Below, piece by piece: positions 45,998 to 55,082 of a stretch of DNA of 64,000 nucleotides. The stretch's first letter is position 1; each line of letters begins with the position of its first letter. Source of the DNA: Candidatus Accumulibacter conexus (GTDB taxonomy: Bacteria > Pseudomonadota > Gammaproteobacteria > Burkholderiales > Rhodocyclaceae); NCBI GenBank assembly GCA_017592775.1, contig JAGFNJ010000001.1, positions 180,636-244,635 on the forward strand, written 5' to 3'. The translations under genes were made by a program, and so were the position numbers. The notes beneath the pieces are model-generated. The model did no database searches, was not told where the DNA came from, and was given only the letters and a program-made list of their open reading frames with translations.

Positions 45998-47721
45998 ACG
46001 GCAGCGGCAGCAGGGTCTTCGCCGGCGTCGCAGCGGCGCAGTTCGAAGCAGACCTGGCCGGGCAGGTTGCTCGCCAGACGCAGTCGATAGCCGTTGCTGG
46101 CGGCCTGGCGCGCGGCGTGGTAGAGGCCGATGCCGAGGCCGCTTTCGGAGGCGACCGGCGCCTGCAGCAGATCGCCGAGAACCGCGTCACCGACGGCACT
46201 GCCGTCATCGCAGACGCGCAGCAGGGAAGCGTCGGCGGCGAGGGTGACGCGAATCTGCAGCGCGTTCTCCACCTGCCTCTTGAGCAGTGCGTTCTGCAGC
46301 AGGTTGTCGGCGACGCTGTCGAAGAGGGTCGTCGGCAGCATCGCCTGCGGGTCGATCTCGTCGGCGACGAAGCGGACCGGCGAGCCCGCGTAGCGCTGCT
46401 GCTGGATGCGCCACCACATCGCGGCTGGCAAGGTGCCGCCGATTTCGCTCTGTGGCTTCTGCAGCTTGGCAAGGGTCTGCTGCAGCCGTTGGCTGATCTG
46501 CGGCAACTGGCGCTGCAGCAGCAGCTCGAGACGCTCGCCGTCGTTTCCCTGCACGGTCTGCGCGAGATAGCAGAGGCCGTCGATCGACTGCAGCAGGTTC
46601 TTGACGTCGTGCGTCAGGCGGGCGCCGGTTTCGTGGATCGCCCGCAGGTAGCTCACCTGCTGCAGTTCGCGCGCCCGCAGCTTGGCGACGTAGTGTTCGT
46701 TGGCCAGTTGCGCCAGCAGGTGAAAGTGCCAGACGAGCGCCGGGCTGAGCTTGTGACGGGTGTACAGGGTGAGCTGCAGCGGTTGCCCGGGGAATTCCTG
46801 GCGATGGCGCGACTCGTTGCCGAAGGAGCCCTGCCTGCCGCCGGCGATCCAGTGGCCGCCGTCGACCCACGGCAGGTCGAGCATCTCGGCGAGTGCTTGC
46901 GAGAGAAACTTCTCCGGCTCGTTCTCGTCACTGGCCAGTGTCGTCAGGCGATGCAGCCAGCGCTCGAAGGGCAGGCCGATGCTGAGCAGGTAGCGCGAGA
47001 AGAAGACGTCGATGCCGGTGTAGCCCGGACGCGTGTTCCACGTCCAGCCGATCAGCAGCAGCAGGACGGCGATCGACACCAGCGTGTTGATCACCGCCTC
47101 GAAGTAGCCGGCCTGGCGCAGGAGCATGAACGCCAGGCTGCCGAGGACGAGGACGGCGATCAGGAGAAAGATGAACAGGCTGTAGAAGAGATCGACCATC
47201 GCGCCTCCCGGCCGGTCGCTTTCCCGGGTGAGCGGCAGCAGCGTCATGACGAGCAGGAACAGCGGCATGCCCCAGGCGAACTCGCGCTCGAGCGCCGGGC
47301 CGTTGAGCAGGGCCTTCGGCACGACCTGCGGCACCAGCCAGAACAGCAGCGCCGCCAGCAGGTAGGCAAAGCCGACGAGGTAGAAGATGCGGGTCGGCCG
47401 GTGATCGATGAACATCACACGGCCGCCGACGAGGGCGGCGAGGATCACCACCCAGACGATCAGCAGCCACCAGCCGTACCAGATGGCGCCACAGGCGAGC
47501 AGCAGCGTGATCACCGCCAGGCCGCTGAGATCGACCTTCCGTTCGGCGTAGATGAACGGCTGCCAGAGGATGAACAGGCCGACGTTGACCAGCCAGCAGA
47601 GCAGACCGACCATCGACGCGGCGCCGGCGACCAGCGCCAGGTGCAGGAAGGCGAGCAGCGAGATCAGCAGCCAGCGCTGGCGCTGGCGCAATGCCGTGCC
47701 CATGCGCTGCAGCAGGCTCAC
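45994..47721 (-). CDS. membrane sensor histidine kinase (PrsK-like)
   Basis: A 575-residue kinase with about eight membrane helices in the N-terminal half (residues 15-235), a linker, then a His-box ARLTHDVKNLLQSIDGLCYL with the phosphorylated His, and an ATP-binding domain with N-box DSVADNLLQNALLKR and G-box SGLGIGLYHAARQAAS. The arrangement resembles PrsK, the partner of PrsR-type sigma-54 regulators. The gene ends tail to tail with the cyclase gene, overlapping by four bases. It is divergent from the prepilin with the sigma-54 promoter, so it probably signals to the regulator at 30.7 kb. Confidence 0.8.
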   Translation of the reverse strand: MSLLQRMGTALRQRQRWLLISLLAFLHLALVAGAASMVGLLCWLVNVGLFILWQPFIYAERKVDLSGLAVITLLLACGAIWYGWWLLIVWVVILAALVGGRVMFIDHRPTRIFYLVGFAYLLAALLFWLVPQVVPKALLNGPALEREFAWGMPLFLLVMTLLPLTRESDRPGGAMVDLFYSLFIFLLIAVLVLGSLAFMLLRQAGYFEAVINTLVSIAVLLLLIGWTWNTRPGYTGIDVFFSRYLLSIGLPFERWLHRLTTLASDENEPEKFLSQALAEMLDLPWVDGGHWIAGGRQGSFGNESRHRQEFPGQPLQLTLYTRHKLSPALVWHFHLLAQLANEHYVAKLRARELQQVSYLRAIHETGARLTHDVKNLLQSIDGLCYLAQTVQGNDGERLELLLQRQLPQISQRLQQTLAKLQKPQSEIGGTLPAAMWWRIQQQRYAGSPVRFVADEIDPQAMLPTTLFDSVADNLLQNALLKRQVENALQIRVTLAADASLLRVCDDGSAVGDAVLGDLLQAPVASESGLGIGLYHAARQAASNGYRLRLASNLPGQVCFELRRCDAGEDPAAAAV

Positions 47722-47829
47722 GCGTGGCGCCCCGCTGTCGTCGTGCCGCCTTCCCGCCCGACTCTCGACAGGAGTGTCGAGAATTCGACAGCTTGCGGCT
47801 CTCCAGGCGCCAAATCAGCCGCATTTGGC

Positions 47830-47845
47830 TGGCACGGAAAGTGCT
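47830..47845 (+). promoter_or_regulatory. sigma-54 (-24/-12) promoter of the prepilin gene
   Basis: TGGCACG at 47830-47836 and GTGCTT from 47841 reproduce the consensus TGGCACG-N4-TTGCW with one mismatch; the invariant GG (47831-47832) and GC (47843-47844) are correctly spaced. It lies about 40 bases before the prepilin ATG, with the ribosome-binding site AGGAGG in between (from 47872). Confidence 0.85.
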
Positions 47846-47882
47846 TGTAACCTCTGGCACCGGACATGGACAGGAGGAAAAA

Positions 47883-48584
47883 ATGAACCAAATGAAGCAG
47901 CAGCAGTCGGGATTCACCCTGGTTGAGATTGCCATTGTACTCGTCATCATCGGGCTCCTGCTGGGCGGGGTGCTGAAGGGTCAGGAGATGATCAACAGCG
48001 CCAAGGTGAAGAACATGATCGGCGATTTCCGCAGCGTCTCGAGCCTGGTGTATGCCTATCAGGACCGCTTCAAGGCTTTCCCCGGCGACCAGAACCAGAA
48101 CCAGTTGAACGATGCCTTCGGCGCCGCCGTCGCTGCTGCCTGTGCGCCGGCGGGTGCCGATTGCGCGCAGAACAACGGCCGCATCGACGGCACGTGGCAG
48201 GCGGGCAACGCCAACGGCACGGGTGTCCTCACCGATGAAACCTCGCTCTTCTGGCAGCACGTGCGGCAGGCCAACCTGACGACGGGTCCGACGGTGCTTG
48301 CCGACACCGCCTACCGGCCGCGCAATGCCGATGGCGGTCTGATCGGCGTCGAGATGACCGGCGGCCAGTTGCCGTTCATCCTCAACATGCGCGGCTCGTT
48401 CTTCGTCTGTTCGGATGGCATCCTCGGCCGCTATGTCAGGCAGATCGACACGACGATGGATGACGGCAATACCGCCGGCGGTTCGGTGCAGGCGGTGCCT
48501 ACCGGCTCTGCGCGCGGTGCCGCGGCGACGGCCACGAACGCCATCGTGGACGGCAACCAGTACATCGTCTGCGCGGCCTACTGA
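47883..48584 (+). CDS. type IV prepilin-like protein under sigma-54 control
   Basis: A 233-residue prepilin. The leader MNQMKQQQSG is cut before Phe11, with Glu at mature position 5 in FTLVEIAIVLVIIGLLLGGV. The conserved helix continues with LKGQEMINSAKVKNMIGDFR, the pattern of MSHA/GspH-like pilins. The globular domain has a Cys pair (AACAPAGADCAQ) and another near the C-terminus (FFVCSDG, YIVCAAY). A strong AGGAGG ribosome-binding site and a -24/-12 promoter precede it. High, regulated expression suggests it is the major pilin of this locus. Confidence 0.88.
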   Translation: MNQMKQQQSGFTLVEIAIVLVIIGLLLGGVLKGQEMINSAKVKNMIGDFRSVSSLVYAYQDRFKAFPGDQNQNQLNDAFGAAVAAACAPAGADCAQNNGRIDGTWQAGNANGTGVLTDETSLFWQHVRQANLTTGPTVLADTAYRPRNADGGLIGVEMTGGQLPFILNMRGSFFVCSDGILGRYVRQIDTTMDDGNTAGGSVQAVPTGSARGAAATATNAIVDGNQYIVCAAY

Positions 48585-48594
48585 CGCCGCGACT

Positions 48595-50562
48595 TCAGCC
48601 CTGCAGCAGGCGCTGTTCGGCGGCTGCCAGGGCAGCGGGTGAACCCAGCAGCACGACGACATCGCCGCTGCGAAAGCGGGTCTCGGCTGCCGGCTCGAGG
48701 GCGCGGATGTTGCGCCGGCGCACCGCCGTCACCTCGACGCCGAGCGCCTGCAGCGCGAGTTCGCCGAGCGTGCGGCCGACCGCATGCGCGCCCTCGGCGA
48801 GCAGGATCGAGTGCAGGCGCGGCTCGTCGGTGGCGGCGCCGTCGGCCGTGAGGTCGTCGTCACCGTGGAAGAAGCCGCGCAGCGTCCGGTAGCCGGCCTC
48901 CCGCGTCTGCCGGAAGCGCTCGATCACCTCCGTCATCGGTACCCCGAGGTGGCGCAGCGCGTGCGCCGCCAGCACCATGCTGGCCTCGAGGGTTTCCGGA
49001 ACCACCTCCGCCGCACCGGCCTGCCGCAGGGCGACGATGTCCCTCTCGTCGAGCGTTCGTGCGACCACCGGCAGTTGCGGCGCCAGGCTGCGCACCTGCT
49101 CGAGGACGCGTTCGGCGGCACGCGTGTCGGCAAAGGCGATGATCAGCACGCTGGCGCGGACGACCCCGGCGGCGAGCAGGGTTTCGCGCCGCGTCGCGTC
49201 GCCGAAGATGACGTTCTCACCGGCCGCCGCCGCTTCGCGGATCAGTTCCGGATCGAGGTCGAGGGCGACGTAGCTCACCGCCTCCTGCTCCATGAAGCGC
49301 GCCAGGTGCTGGCCGCTGTGGCCGTAGCCGCAGATCACCGCGTGCCGCTCGGTGTTCATCGTCTGCGCCGCGAGACTGGTGAGCTGCATCGAGCGCAGCA
49401 GCCATTCGCTGGCGGCGAAACGCAGGACGATGCGGTTGCTGTACTCGACGAGCATCGGCGCCAGCAGCAGCGAGAGGACCAGCGCCGCCAGCACCGACTG
49501 CAGCGCCAGCGGCGGCACGAGCTGCAGCGGCCCCATCTGCGCCAGCAGGACGAAGCCGAACTCGCCGCCGGCACAGAGCCAGAGACCGGTACGCATGGCG
49601 TTGCCGGGGGTGGCGCCGAAGAGCCGTGACAGCCCGCAGATGAGGGCGAACTTGAGCGTCAGCAGCAGCGCCAGGACGCCCAGCACCAGCGGCGCGTTCG
49701 CCAGTACCAGGGGTGCGTCGAGCAGCATGCCGATGGTGATGAAGAAGAGACCCATGAGGACATCGCGGAACGGTTTGATGTCTTCCTCGACGTGGTGCCG
49801 GTATTGCGTTTCCGAGATCAGCATGCCGGCGACGAAGGCGCCGAGCGCCAGCGACAGGCCTGCGAGTTCGGTCAGCCAGGCGAGGCCGAGCGTCACCAGC
49901 AGGACGTTGAGCATGAACAGCTCGGCCGACTTGCTGCGGGCGACGATGAAGAACCAGCGGTTCATCAGGCGCTGCCCGAGGAAAAGCACGAGCGACAGGA
50001 CGACGGCGGCCTTCAGGGCGGCGAGGCCGATCATCGTCGCCATCCGCTCGGGCGATTCGGAGAAGGAAGGGATCAGGATCAGCAGCGGTACCACCGCCAG
50101 GTCCTGGAACAGGAGGACGCCCATGATCTCGCGCCCATGCGGCGAGTCAAGCTCCAGGCGCTCGCTGAGCAGCTTCGTCAGCACGGCGGTCGACGACATG
50201 GCGAGCGCGCCGCCGAGCGCGACACCGGCCTGCCAGCCGAGCCCGATGGCGGCGACGATGGCGACCACCACCGCCAGCGTCAGCAGGACCTGCAGCAGGC
50301 CGAGTCCGAAGACGATGCGCTTCATCGCATGCAGCTTCGGCAGCGAGAACTCGAGGCCGATCGAGAACATCAGGAAGACGACGCCGAACTCGGCCAGATG
50401 CTGCGCGCCGGCGAAGCCGCCGACGAGGTCGAACGCGTGCGGGCCGATCAGCGTGCCGACCAGCAGGTAGCCCAGCACCGGCGGCAGGTCGAGCGAACGG
50501 AAGACGATCACCGAGACCACCGAGGCAGCGAGCAGCATGAGAATCGTGGGCAGCGTTTCCAT
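48595..50562 (-). CDS. CPA2 cation:proton antiporter (Kef-type) with TrkA domains
   Basis: A 655-residue inner-membrane protein. About twelve membrane helices (residues 5-390) form the Na+/H+ exchanger fold with the CPA2 segments LMFSIGLEFSLPKL, LAMSSTAVLTKLL and VLLFQDLAVVPLL. A TrkA-N (RCK) nucleotide-binding domain follows (CGYGHSGQHLARF, then ALDLDPELI and VIFGDATRRETL), and a TrkA-C domain closes the protein (HSILLAEGAHAVGRTLGELA). It probably exports K+ in exchange for protons under NAD(H) control. KefB and KefC are the nearest named relatives. Confidence 0.9.
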   Translation of the reverse strand: METLPTILMLLAASVVSVIVFRSLDLPPVLGYLLVGTLIGPHAFDLVGGFAGAQHLAEFGVVFLMFSIGLEFSLPKLHAMKRIVFGLGLLQVLLTLAVVVAIVAAIGLGWQAGVALGGALAMSSTAVLTKLLSERLELDSPHGREIMGVLLFQDLAVVPLLILIPSFSESPERMATMIGLAALKAAVVLSLVLFLGQRLMNRWFFIVARSKSAELFMLNVLLVTLGLAWLTELAGLSLALGAFVAGMLISETQYRHHVEEDIKPFRDVLMGLFFITIGMLLDAPLVLANAPLVLGVLALLLTLKFALICGLSRLFGATPGNAMRTGLWLCAGGEFGFVLLAQMGPLQLVPPLALQSVLAALVLSLLLAPMLVEYSNRIVLRFAASEWLLRSMQLTSLAAQTMNTERHAVICGYGHSGQHLARFMEQEAVSYVALDLDPELIREAAAAGENVIFGDATRRETLLAAGVVRASVLIIAFADTRAAERVLEQVRSLAPQLPVVARTLDERDIVALRQAGAAEVVPETLEASMVLAAHALRHLGVPMTEVIERFRQTREAGYRTLRGFFHGDDDLTADGAATDEPRLHSILLAEGAHAVGRTLGELALQALGVEVTAVRRRNIRALEPAAETRFRSGDVVVLLGSPAALAAAEQRLLQG

Positions 50563-50673
50563 CTTCCGGTCCGTGTCTGGTCTGAAGCTGGCAGTCGGCG
50601 GTCGGCGGCCGCAGCCGGGTGAGCGGGCGATGCCCTTCTGTTATACTCGCGGCATGATAACCGCTGCCACCTC

Positions 50674-51657
50674 ATGAGCCAAACACGGCCATCCGCGAAC
50701 GCGCTCGATCTTGCCCGGCAGGTGATGCGAATCGAAGCCGATGCCGTACTGGCGCTGGCGGCACGCATCGGCGACGAGTTCCTGCAGGCGCTGCGGCTGA
50801 TCCTCAACTGCCCGGGGCGGATCATCGTCAGCGGCATGGGCAAGTCCGGGCATGTCGGGCGCAAGATCGCCTCGACCCTGGCCAGCACCGGCACCCCGGC
50901 CTATTTCGTCCATCCCGCCGAGGCCAGCCATGGCGATCTCGGGATGATCACCCGCGACGACGTGCTGATCGCCATCTCCAATTCGGGGGAAAGCGCCGAA
51001 CTGCTGACCATCGTGCCGATCATCAAGCGGCAGGGGGCGCGGCTGATCAGCATGACCGGCAATCCACAGTCGTCGCTGGCCGTCGAAGCGGACGTGCACC
51101 TCGACGCGGCCGTGGCGCAGGAGGCGTGCCCGCTCAACCTGGCGCCGACCGCCAGCACGACGGCAGCCCTTGCGCTCGGCGACGCGCTGGCGGTGGCGCT
51201 GCTCGACTCGCGCGGCTTCGGCGCCGATGATTTCGCCCGTTCGCATCCCGGCGGATCGCTTGGCCGGCGGCTGCTGACGCATGTGCGTGACGTCATGCAC
51301 GGCGGCCCGGATTTGCCGGAGGTGTCGCCCGCAACCAGCGTGCACGACGCGATCCTCGAGATCACCCGTGGCGGCATCGGCATGACCGCCGTCGTCGACC
51401 CGCAACGGCGCGTGATCGGCATCGTCACCGATGGCGACCTGCGGCGGGCCTTCGCGCGCAGCCTCGACCTGCGCACACTGTCGGCGGCCGACATCATGGG
51501 GCGCAGCCCGCGCTCGATCGCTCCCGACCGGCTGGCCGTCGAAGCGGTGGCGATGATGGAGGAGCACAAGATCAACCAGTTGCCGGTGGTGGACCCGGGC
51601 GGGATCCTGGTCGGTGCGCTCAACATGCACGATCTCTTTCGTGCCAAGGTGATCTGA
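50674..51657 (+). CDS. kdsD: arabinose-5-phosphate isomerase KdsD
   Basis: A 327-residue enzyme converting ribulose-5-phosphate to arabinose-5-phosphate, the first step to Kdo of lipopolysaccharide. The SIS domain (30-190) has GRIIVSGMGKSGHVGRKIAS and HPAEASHGDLGMI; two CBS domains follow (205-325). A TATACT -10-like element lies 27 bases before the ATG. Its stop TGA shares a base with the ATG of kdsC, so the two are coupled. It heads the kdsD-kdsC-lptC-lptA unit. Confidence 0.96.
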   Translation: MSQTRPSANALDLARQVMRIEADAVLALAARIGDEFLQALRLILNCPGRIIVSGMGKSGHVGRKIASTLASTGTPAYFVHPAEASHGDLGMITRDDVLIAISNSGESAELLTIVPIIKRQGARLISMTGNPQSSLAVEADVHLDAAVAQEACPLNLAPTASTTAALALGDALAVALLDSRGFGADDFARSHPGGSLGRRLLTHVRDVMHGGPDLPEVSPATSVHDAILEITRGGIGMTAVVDPQRRVIGIVTDGDLRRAFARSLDLRTLSAADIMGRSPRSIAPDRLAVEAVAMMEEHKINQLPVVDPGGILVGALNMHDLFRAKVI

Positions 51658-52205
51658 TGAGCGACTCCCGCAGCGAGGCGCGGACGCGCGCGCGCCGCCT
51701 CAGACTGATGGCTTTCGACGTCGATGGCGTGCTCAGCGATGGCTCGCTGTTCTACAGCGACGAGGGGATCGAACTCAAGGCCTTCAACACGCTCGACGGC
51801 TTTGGCCTGAAGCTGCTTGCCGAGGCCGGCATCACGGTGGCCATCATCACCGGCCGGCGCGCGCGCTGTGTCGAGTTGCGGGCGCAGAACCTGGGCATCG
51901 CGCATCTCTATCAGGCGGTCGACGACAAGCTGGCGCAGATGCAGCGGCTGCTCGCCGAACTGCAGCTCGACGCGGCGGAGGCGGGGTACATGGGCGACGA
52001 TCTCCCCGATCTGCCGCTGATGCGCGCCTGCGGCTTCTCGGCGACGCCGCCTGACGCGCATCCGCTGGTGCGCGAACATGCCTGGCTGATCACCGACCGC
52101 AGCGGCGGCCGCGGCGCGGTACGCGAAGCCTGCGAGTTCATCCTCGAGGCGCAGGGCAGGTTGCAGGAACTCATCGCGCCCTACCTGGCGCTCGACCGGC
52201 GATGA
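51657..52205 (+). CDS. kdsC: Kdo-8-phosphate phosphatase KdsC
   Basis: A 182-residue HAD phosphatase that removes phosphate from Kdo-8-phosphate. HAD motif I is FDVDGVLSDGSLFYSDEG, motif II is AIITGRRARCVELRA and motif III/IV is GYMGDDLPDLPLM. It lacks a cap domain, as is normal for KdsC tetramers. It overlaps kdsD at its start and lptC at its end (ATGA). Confidence 0.96.
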   Translation: MSDSRSEARTRARRLRLMAFDVDGVLSDGSLFYSDEGIELKAFNTLDGFGLKLLAEAGITVAIITGRRARCVELRAQNLGIAHLYQAVDDKLAQMQRLLAELQLDAAEAGYMGDDLPDLPLMRACGFSATPPDAHPLVREHAWLITDRSGGRGAVREACEFILEAQGRLQELIAPYLALDRR

Positions 52206-52798
52206 AGAAGTGGAGCAGCGCAGTGCTGCCGCTGACCATCATGCTGGTGCTGGTGGCGCTGACCGCCTGGTTGCGCTACGCGACCGAGTTGCCCGATGCG
52301 ACGCGCGACGGCCGCAACCGGCACGACCCGGACGCCATTCTGAGCGACGTTCGCGGGCACAAGCTCGACGCTGCCGGCGCGCTGCTCTACCGGATCGAGG
52401 CAGCGGAGGTGCGGCACTACCCGGACGACGAGACGAGCGAGTTGCTGCAGCCGAGGCTGGCCTACGTGTCGCCCGCGAAGCCGACGGTCACCATCCGCGC
52501 CAACGAAGCGCGCGCCACCGCCAAGGCGGAGAAGGTCGAACTCAGCGGGCAGGTCGAAATCCGCCGCGCCGCCAGCGGCAGGCAGGCCGCGCTGCTGGCC
52601 GAGATGCCGGAACTCACCGTGCTGAGCGAAGAGAAGCGCGGCTTCACCGGCAGCAAGGTGCTGATCACCCAGGGGCCATCGTGGGTGCAGGGGGTCGGCA
52701 TGCAGGTGGACCACGGCCTGCAGACCTACGTTCTCGAATCCCAGGTCCGTGGAGAGATCGAGAGTCCATTCGCCAGGAAGAAGAAACCGAAGACATGA
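52202..52798 (+). CDS. lptC: LPS export protein LptC
   Basis: A 198-residue protein. One N-terminal membrane helix (SSAVLPLTIMLVLVALTAWL) anchors a periplasmic beta-jellyroll (DAILSDVRGHKLDAAGALLY, KVELSGQVEIRRA). It takes lipopolysaccharide from the LptBFG transporter and passes it to LptA. The start overlaps kdsC and the stop overlaps lptA, both by ATGA, so all four genes are coupled. Confidence 0.93.
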   Translation: MKKWSSAVLPLTIMLVLVALTAWLRYATELPDATRDGRNRHDPDAILSDVRGHKLDAAGALLYRIEAAEVRHYPDDETSELLQPRLAYVSPAKPTVTIRANEARATAKAEKVELSGQVEIRRAASGRQAALLAEMPELTVLSEEKRGFTGSKVLITQGPSWVQGVGMQVDHGLQTYVLESQVRGEIESPFARKKKPKT

Positions 52799-53403
52799 AC
52801 ACGACCATTTGCAGCGCCTGTCTGAGCGGCGTTCTTGTTGCCGTTTCCCTGCCGGCGCTGGCCGAGCGGGCCGATCGCGAGAAGCCGATCCACCTCGAGG
52901 CCGACCGCCTGAGCCTCGACGACCTGAACAAGGTGCAGACGCTCGAGGGCAACGCCGTCCTCATCCAGGGAACGACCGAGTTGCGCACCGCACGCCTGGT
53001 CGTCACGCAGGATGCCGATGGTTTCCAGAAGGCGACGGCGACCGGCGGTGGCAACGGCCTGGCGCGCTTCCGGCAGAAGCGGGACGGCGTCGACGAGTAT
53101 GTCGAGGGCGAGGCCGAGCGCATCGAATACGACGCGCGCTCCGACACGACGCAGTTCTTCAACCGCGCCTGGGTGCGCAGCGGACCGGACGAAGTGCGCG
53201 GGCGCTACATTTCCTACGACGCGATCAACGAGAAGTTCCTCGTCACCACCGGTTCCGGGACGACGAAGACCGCCACCGGCGAGGGTCAGGCGCGCGTGCG
53301 CGCGATCATTCAGCCGAAGGCGAAGGGCGACGCCGCCGCCGAGACGAAGAAGGAGCCCCTGAACCTCAAGCCCGCGGCCAGGGTCGCGCCGCGCAGCGAC
53401 TGA
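52795..53403 (+). CDS. lptA: LPS export protein LptA
   Basis: A 202-residue periplasmic protein with a signal peptide (MNTTICSACLSGVLVAVSLP, cut after ALA). It has the OstA/LptA jellyroll: KPIHLEADRLSLDDLNKVQT, LEGNAVLIQGTTELRTARLV and VDEYVEGEAERIEYDARSDT. It bridges LptC to LptD in LPS export. The C-terminus has a Lys/Ala-rich tail. In most proteobacteria lptB follows; here the next genes are phasins, so lptB is elsewhere. Confidence 0.93.
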   Translation: MNTTICSACLSGVLVAVSLPALAERADREKPIHLEADRLSLDDLNKVQTLEGNAVLIQGTTELRTARLVVTQDADGFQKATATGGGNGLARFRQKRDGVDEYVEGEAERIEYDARSDTTQFFNRAWVRSGPDEVRGRYISYDAINEKFLVTTGSGTTKTATGEGQARVRAIIQPKAKGDAAAETKKEPLNLKPAARVAPRSD

Positions 53404-53742
53404 CATCCGGGCGGGCAGTTCGCGGGCGCTGCGGCGGCAGGTCGCGCGTGCCGGCGGCGGCCTGTTTCCCCAATTCACCGGCCGGGTCGTCCCGCTATGC
53501 GGCAGGGCAACAAGCACCCTGCCGCGTCCCGCTTTCCGGTGTGAAGCGAACAAACACAATGAAATCATGGAAATAAAAATTTGGTGCGCCGCAACAAAAA
53601 ACTGTTGACAAGCGGCCGACAGGGCTTATAATTCGCTCCATGGTGCAGTGCAGCAAAACACCGAGGGCAGTGAAGCCGAACGGTTGGTGCCTCCGTCATT
53701 GCACATGTTGTGTTGTACCCATACTTTTTTGAGGAGATTGCC
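53404..53742 (+). other. intergenic region between lptA and the phasins
   Basis: About 340 bases. The second half is AT-richer than its surroundings (around 53550-53650) and holds the phasin promoter listed separately. No lptB remnant or other gene is visible. Confidence 0.5.
53605..53632 (+). promoter_or_regulatory. strong sigma-70 promoter of the phasin genes
   Basis: A perfect TTGACA (53605-53610) and a perfect TATAAT (53627-53632) are 16 bases apart. Transcription should start near 53640, leaving a leader of about 100 bases. The AT-rich block just upstream could act as an UP element. It is the best promoter match in the window. Confidence 0.85.
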
Positions 53743-54300
53743 ATGTTCAACATCAACACCCCCGAACAATTCGCCGCCGCCAACAAGGCTTCCGTCGATG
53801 CGATGCTGACCCTTGCCAACACCGCGCTGGCCAGTGCCGAGCGGATCGCTGCGCTGAACCTGAACACGGCCCGTTCGATGCTGGAAGACGGCGTTGCCAA
53901 TGCCAAGGCGATGCTGGGCGCCAAGGATGCACAGGAGTTCTTTGCCCTGCAGGCATCGCTGGCCCAGCCCGGCCTGGAAAAGGCAGTCGCCTACACGCGC
54001 AGCGTCTATGAAATCTCGGCGCAGTCGAAGGAAGAGATCAGCAAGCTGCTCGAAGCCCAGTTCAGCGACTTCCAGAAGCAGATGGTCGCCCTCCTCGAGA
54101 AGGCCACCAAGAACGCGCCTCCCGGATCGGATGTCGCCGTCAATGCCGTCAAGTCCGCCGTCGCCGCCGCCACCTCGGCCTTCGACAGCATGAACAAGGC
54201 GGCCAAACAGGTTGCCGACATCGCCGAAGCCAACGTCGCTGCCGCGACCAACGCGACGGTCAAGGCGGTTGGCGCCACGGCCGCTGCGACGAAGAAGTAG
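53743..54300 (+). CDS. phasin family protein (PHA granule surface)
   Basis: A 185-residue phasin. The N-terminus MFNINTPEQFAAANKASVDA and the block LNLNTARSMLEDGVANAKAM, then YTRSVYEISAQSKEEISKLL, match the Phasin_2 family of PHB granule proteins. The C-terminal third is an Ala/Lys-rich amphipathic helix (VAAATNATVKAVGATAAATK). Phasins coat polyhydroxyalkanoate granules and limit their size. The ribosome-binding site GAGGAG lies 7 bases before the ATG. A second phasin gene follows. Confidence 0.92.
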   Translation: MFNINTPEQFAAANKASVDAMLTLANTALASAERIAALNLNTARSMLEDGVANAKAMLGAKDAQEFFALQASLAQPGLEKAVAYTRSVYEISAQSKEEISKLLEAQFSDFQKQMVALLEKATKNAPPGSDVAVNAVKSAVAAATSAFDSMNKAAKQVADIAEANVAAATNATVKAVGATAAATKK

Positions 54301-54349
54301 GCTGCGTCGAACACGGCCGGTCGGGCGTGCGCGCCGCGACTGCAGAGTG

Positions 54350-54389
54350 AGCGAAGGGCCCCCGAGATGCTCCCGGGGGTGTCTTCGCT
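54350..54389 (+). terminator. hairpin between the two phasin genes
   Basis: AGCGAAG (54350-54356) pairs with CTTCGCT (54383-54389), and inside it CCCCC pairs with GGGGG. No run of T follows, so it may act as an attenuator or an mRNA-stabilising stem rather than a classic terminator, setting the ratio of the two phasins. Confidence 0.4.
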
Positions 54390-54497
54390 GGTGCCCTGCA
54401 GGCGGCTGCCATGCCGGGCCCGATGCATGAACACGAACATTGGCGCACGCGGCCTCTGCCGCATGCCCGCAGCACCCTTACCACCACGGAGGTATCA

Positions 54498-55046
54498 ATG
54501 AGCACTATCGATCTGGAAAAACTTGCCGAGAGCCAGAAAGCCAACGCACAGGTCATGATGACCCTGGTTCGCACCGCCTTTCAGGGCCTCGAGCAACTCT
54601 CCGCCCTGAACCTGGCCGCCAGCCGCGAGCTCTTCAACAGCAGCGCCAGCGGCGCACAGCAGCTCCTCGGCGTCAAGGACCCGCAGCAACTCGGCGAAAT
54701 CGCCGGTGCGATCGCCCGCCCGAACGTCGACAAGCTGATGGAGTATGCGCGCAACCTGTATGACCTGTCGGCCAACATGCAGCGCGAGATCACCTCGGTG
54801 ATGGAAGACCAGTACAACAACGTCCGCCACAATGCGAGCGGCCTGATGGAGAAGACCGGTCTCGGCTCACCGGTTGCCGGCGACGTCTTCGGTTCGGCGA
54901 TGAAGCAGATGGTCAACGTCACCACCACCGCCTTCGAGAACATCTCGCAGATGGCGAAGCAGATGACCGACATCGTCGACACCAATGTCAAGGCGGCGAA
55001 CAGCGCCACCGCCCAAGCAGCGGCTGCCCTCGTGCCGAAGAAGTAG
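54498..55046 (+). CDS. phasin family protein, second copy
   Basis: A 182-residue phasin with MSTIDLEKLAESQKANAQVM, LNLAASRELFNSSASGAQQL and YARNLYDLSANMQREITSVM. It is clearly a relative of the gene before it but diverged along its whole length, so the duplication is not recent. A GGAGG ribosome-binding site lies five bases before ATG 54498. It may be read from the upstream promoter through the hairpin. The C-terminal helix ends AAAALVPKK. Confidence 0.92.
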   Translation: MSTIDLEKLAESQKANAQVMMTLVRTAFQGLEQLSALNLAASRELFNSSASGAQQLLGVKDPQQLGEIAGAIARPNVDKLMEYARNLYDLSANMQREITSVMEDQYNNVRHNASGLMEKTGLGSPVAGDVFGSAMKQMVNVTTTAFENISQMAKQMTDIVDTNVKAANSATAQAAAALVPKK

Positions 55047-55082
55047 GCTGCCGCCGGGGAGCACCTGCTCCCAGCCAGCACA

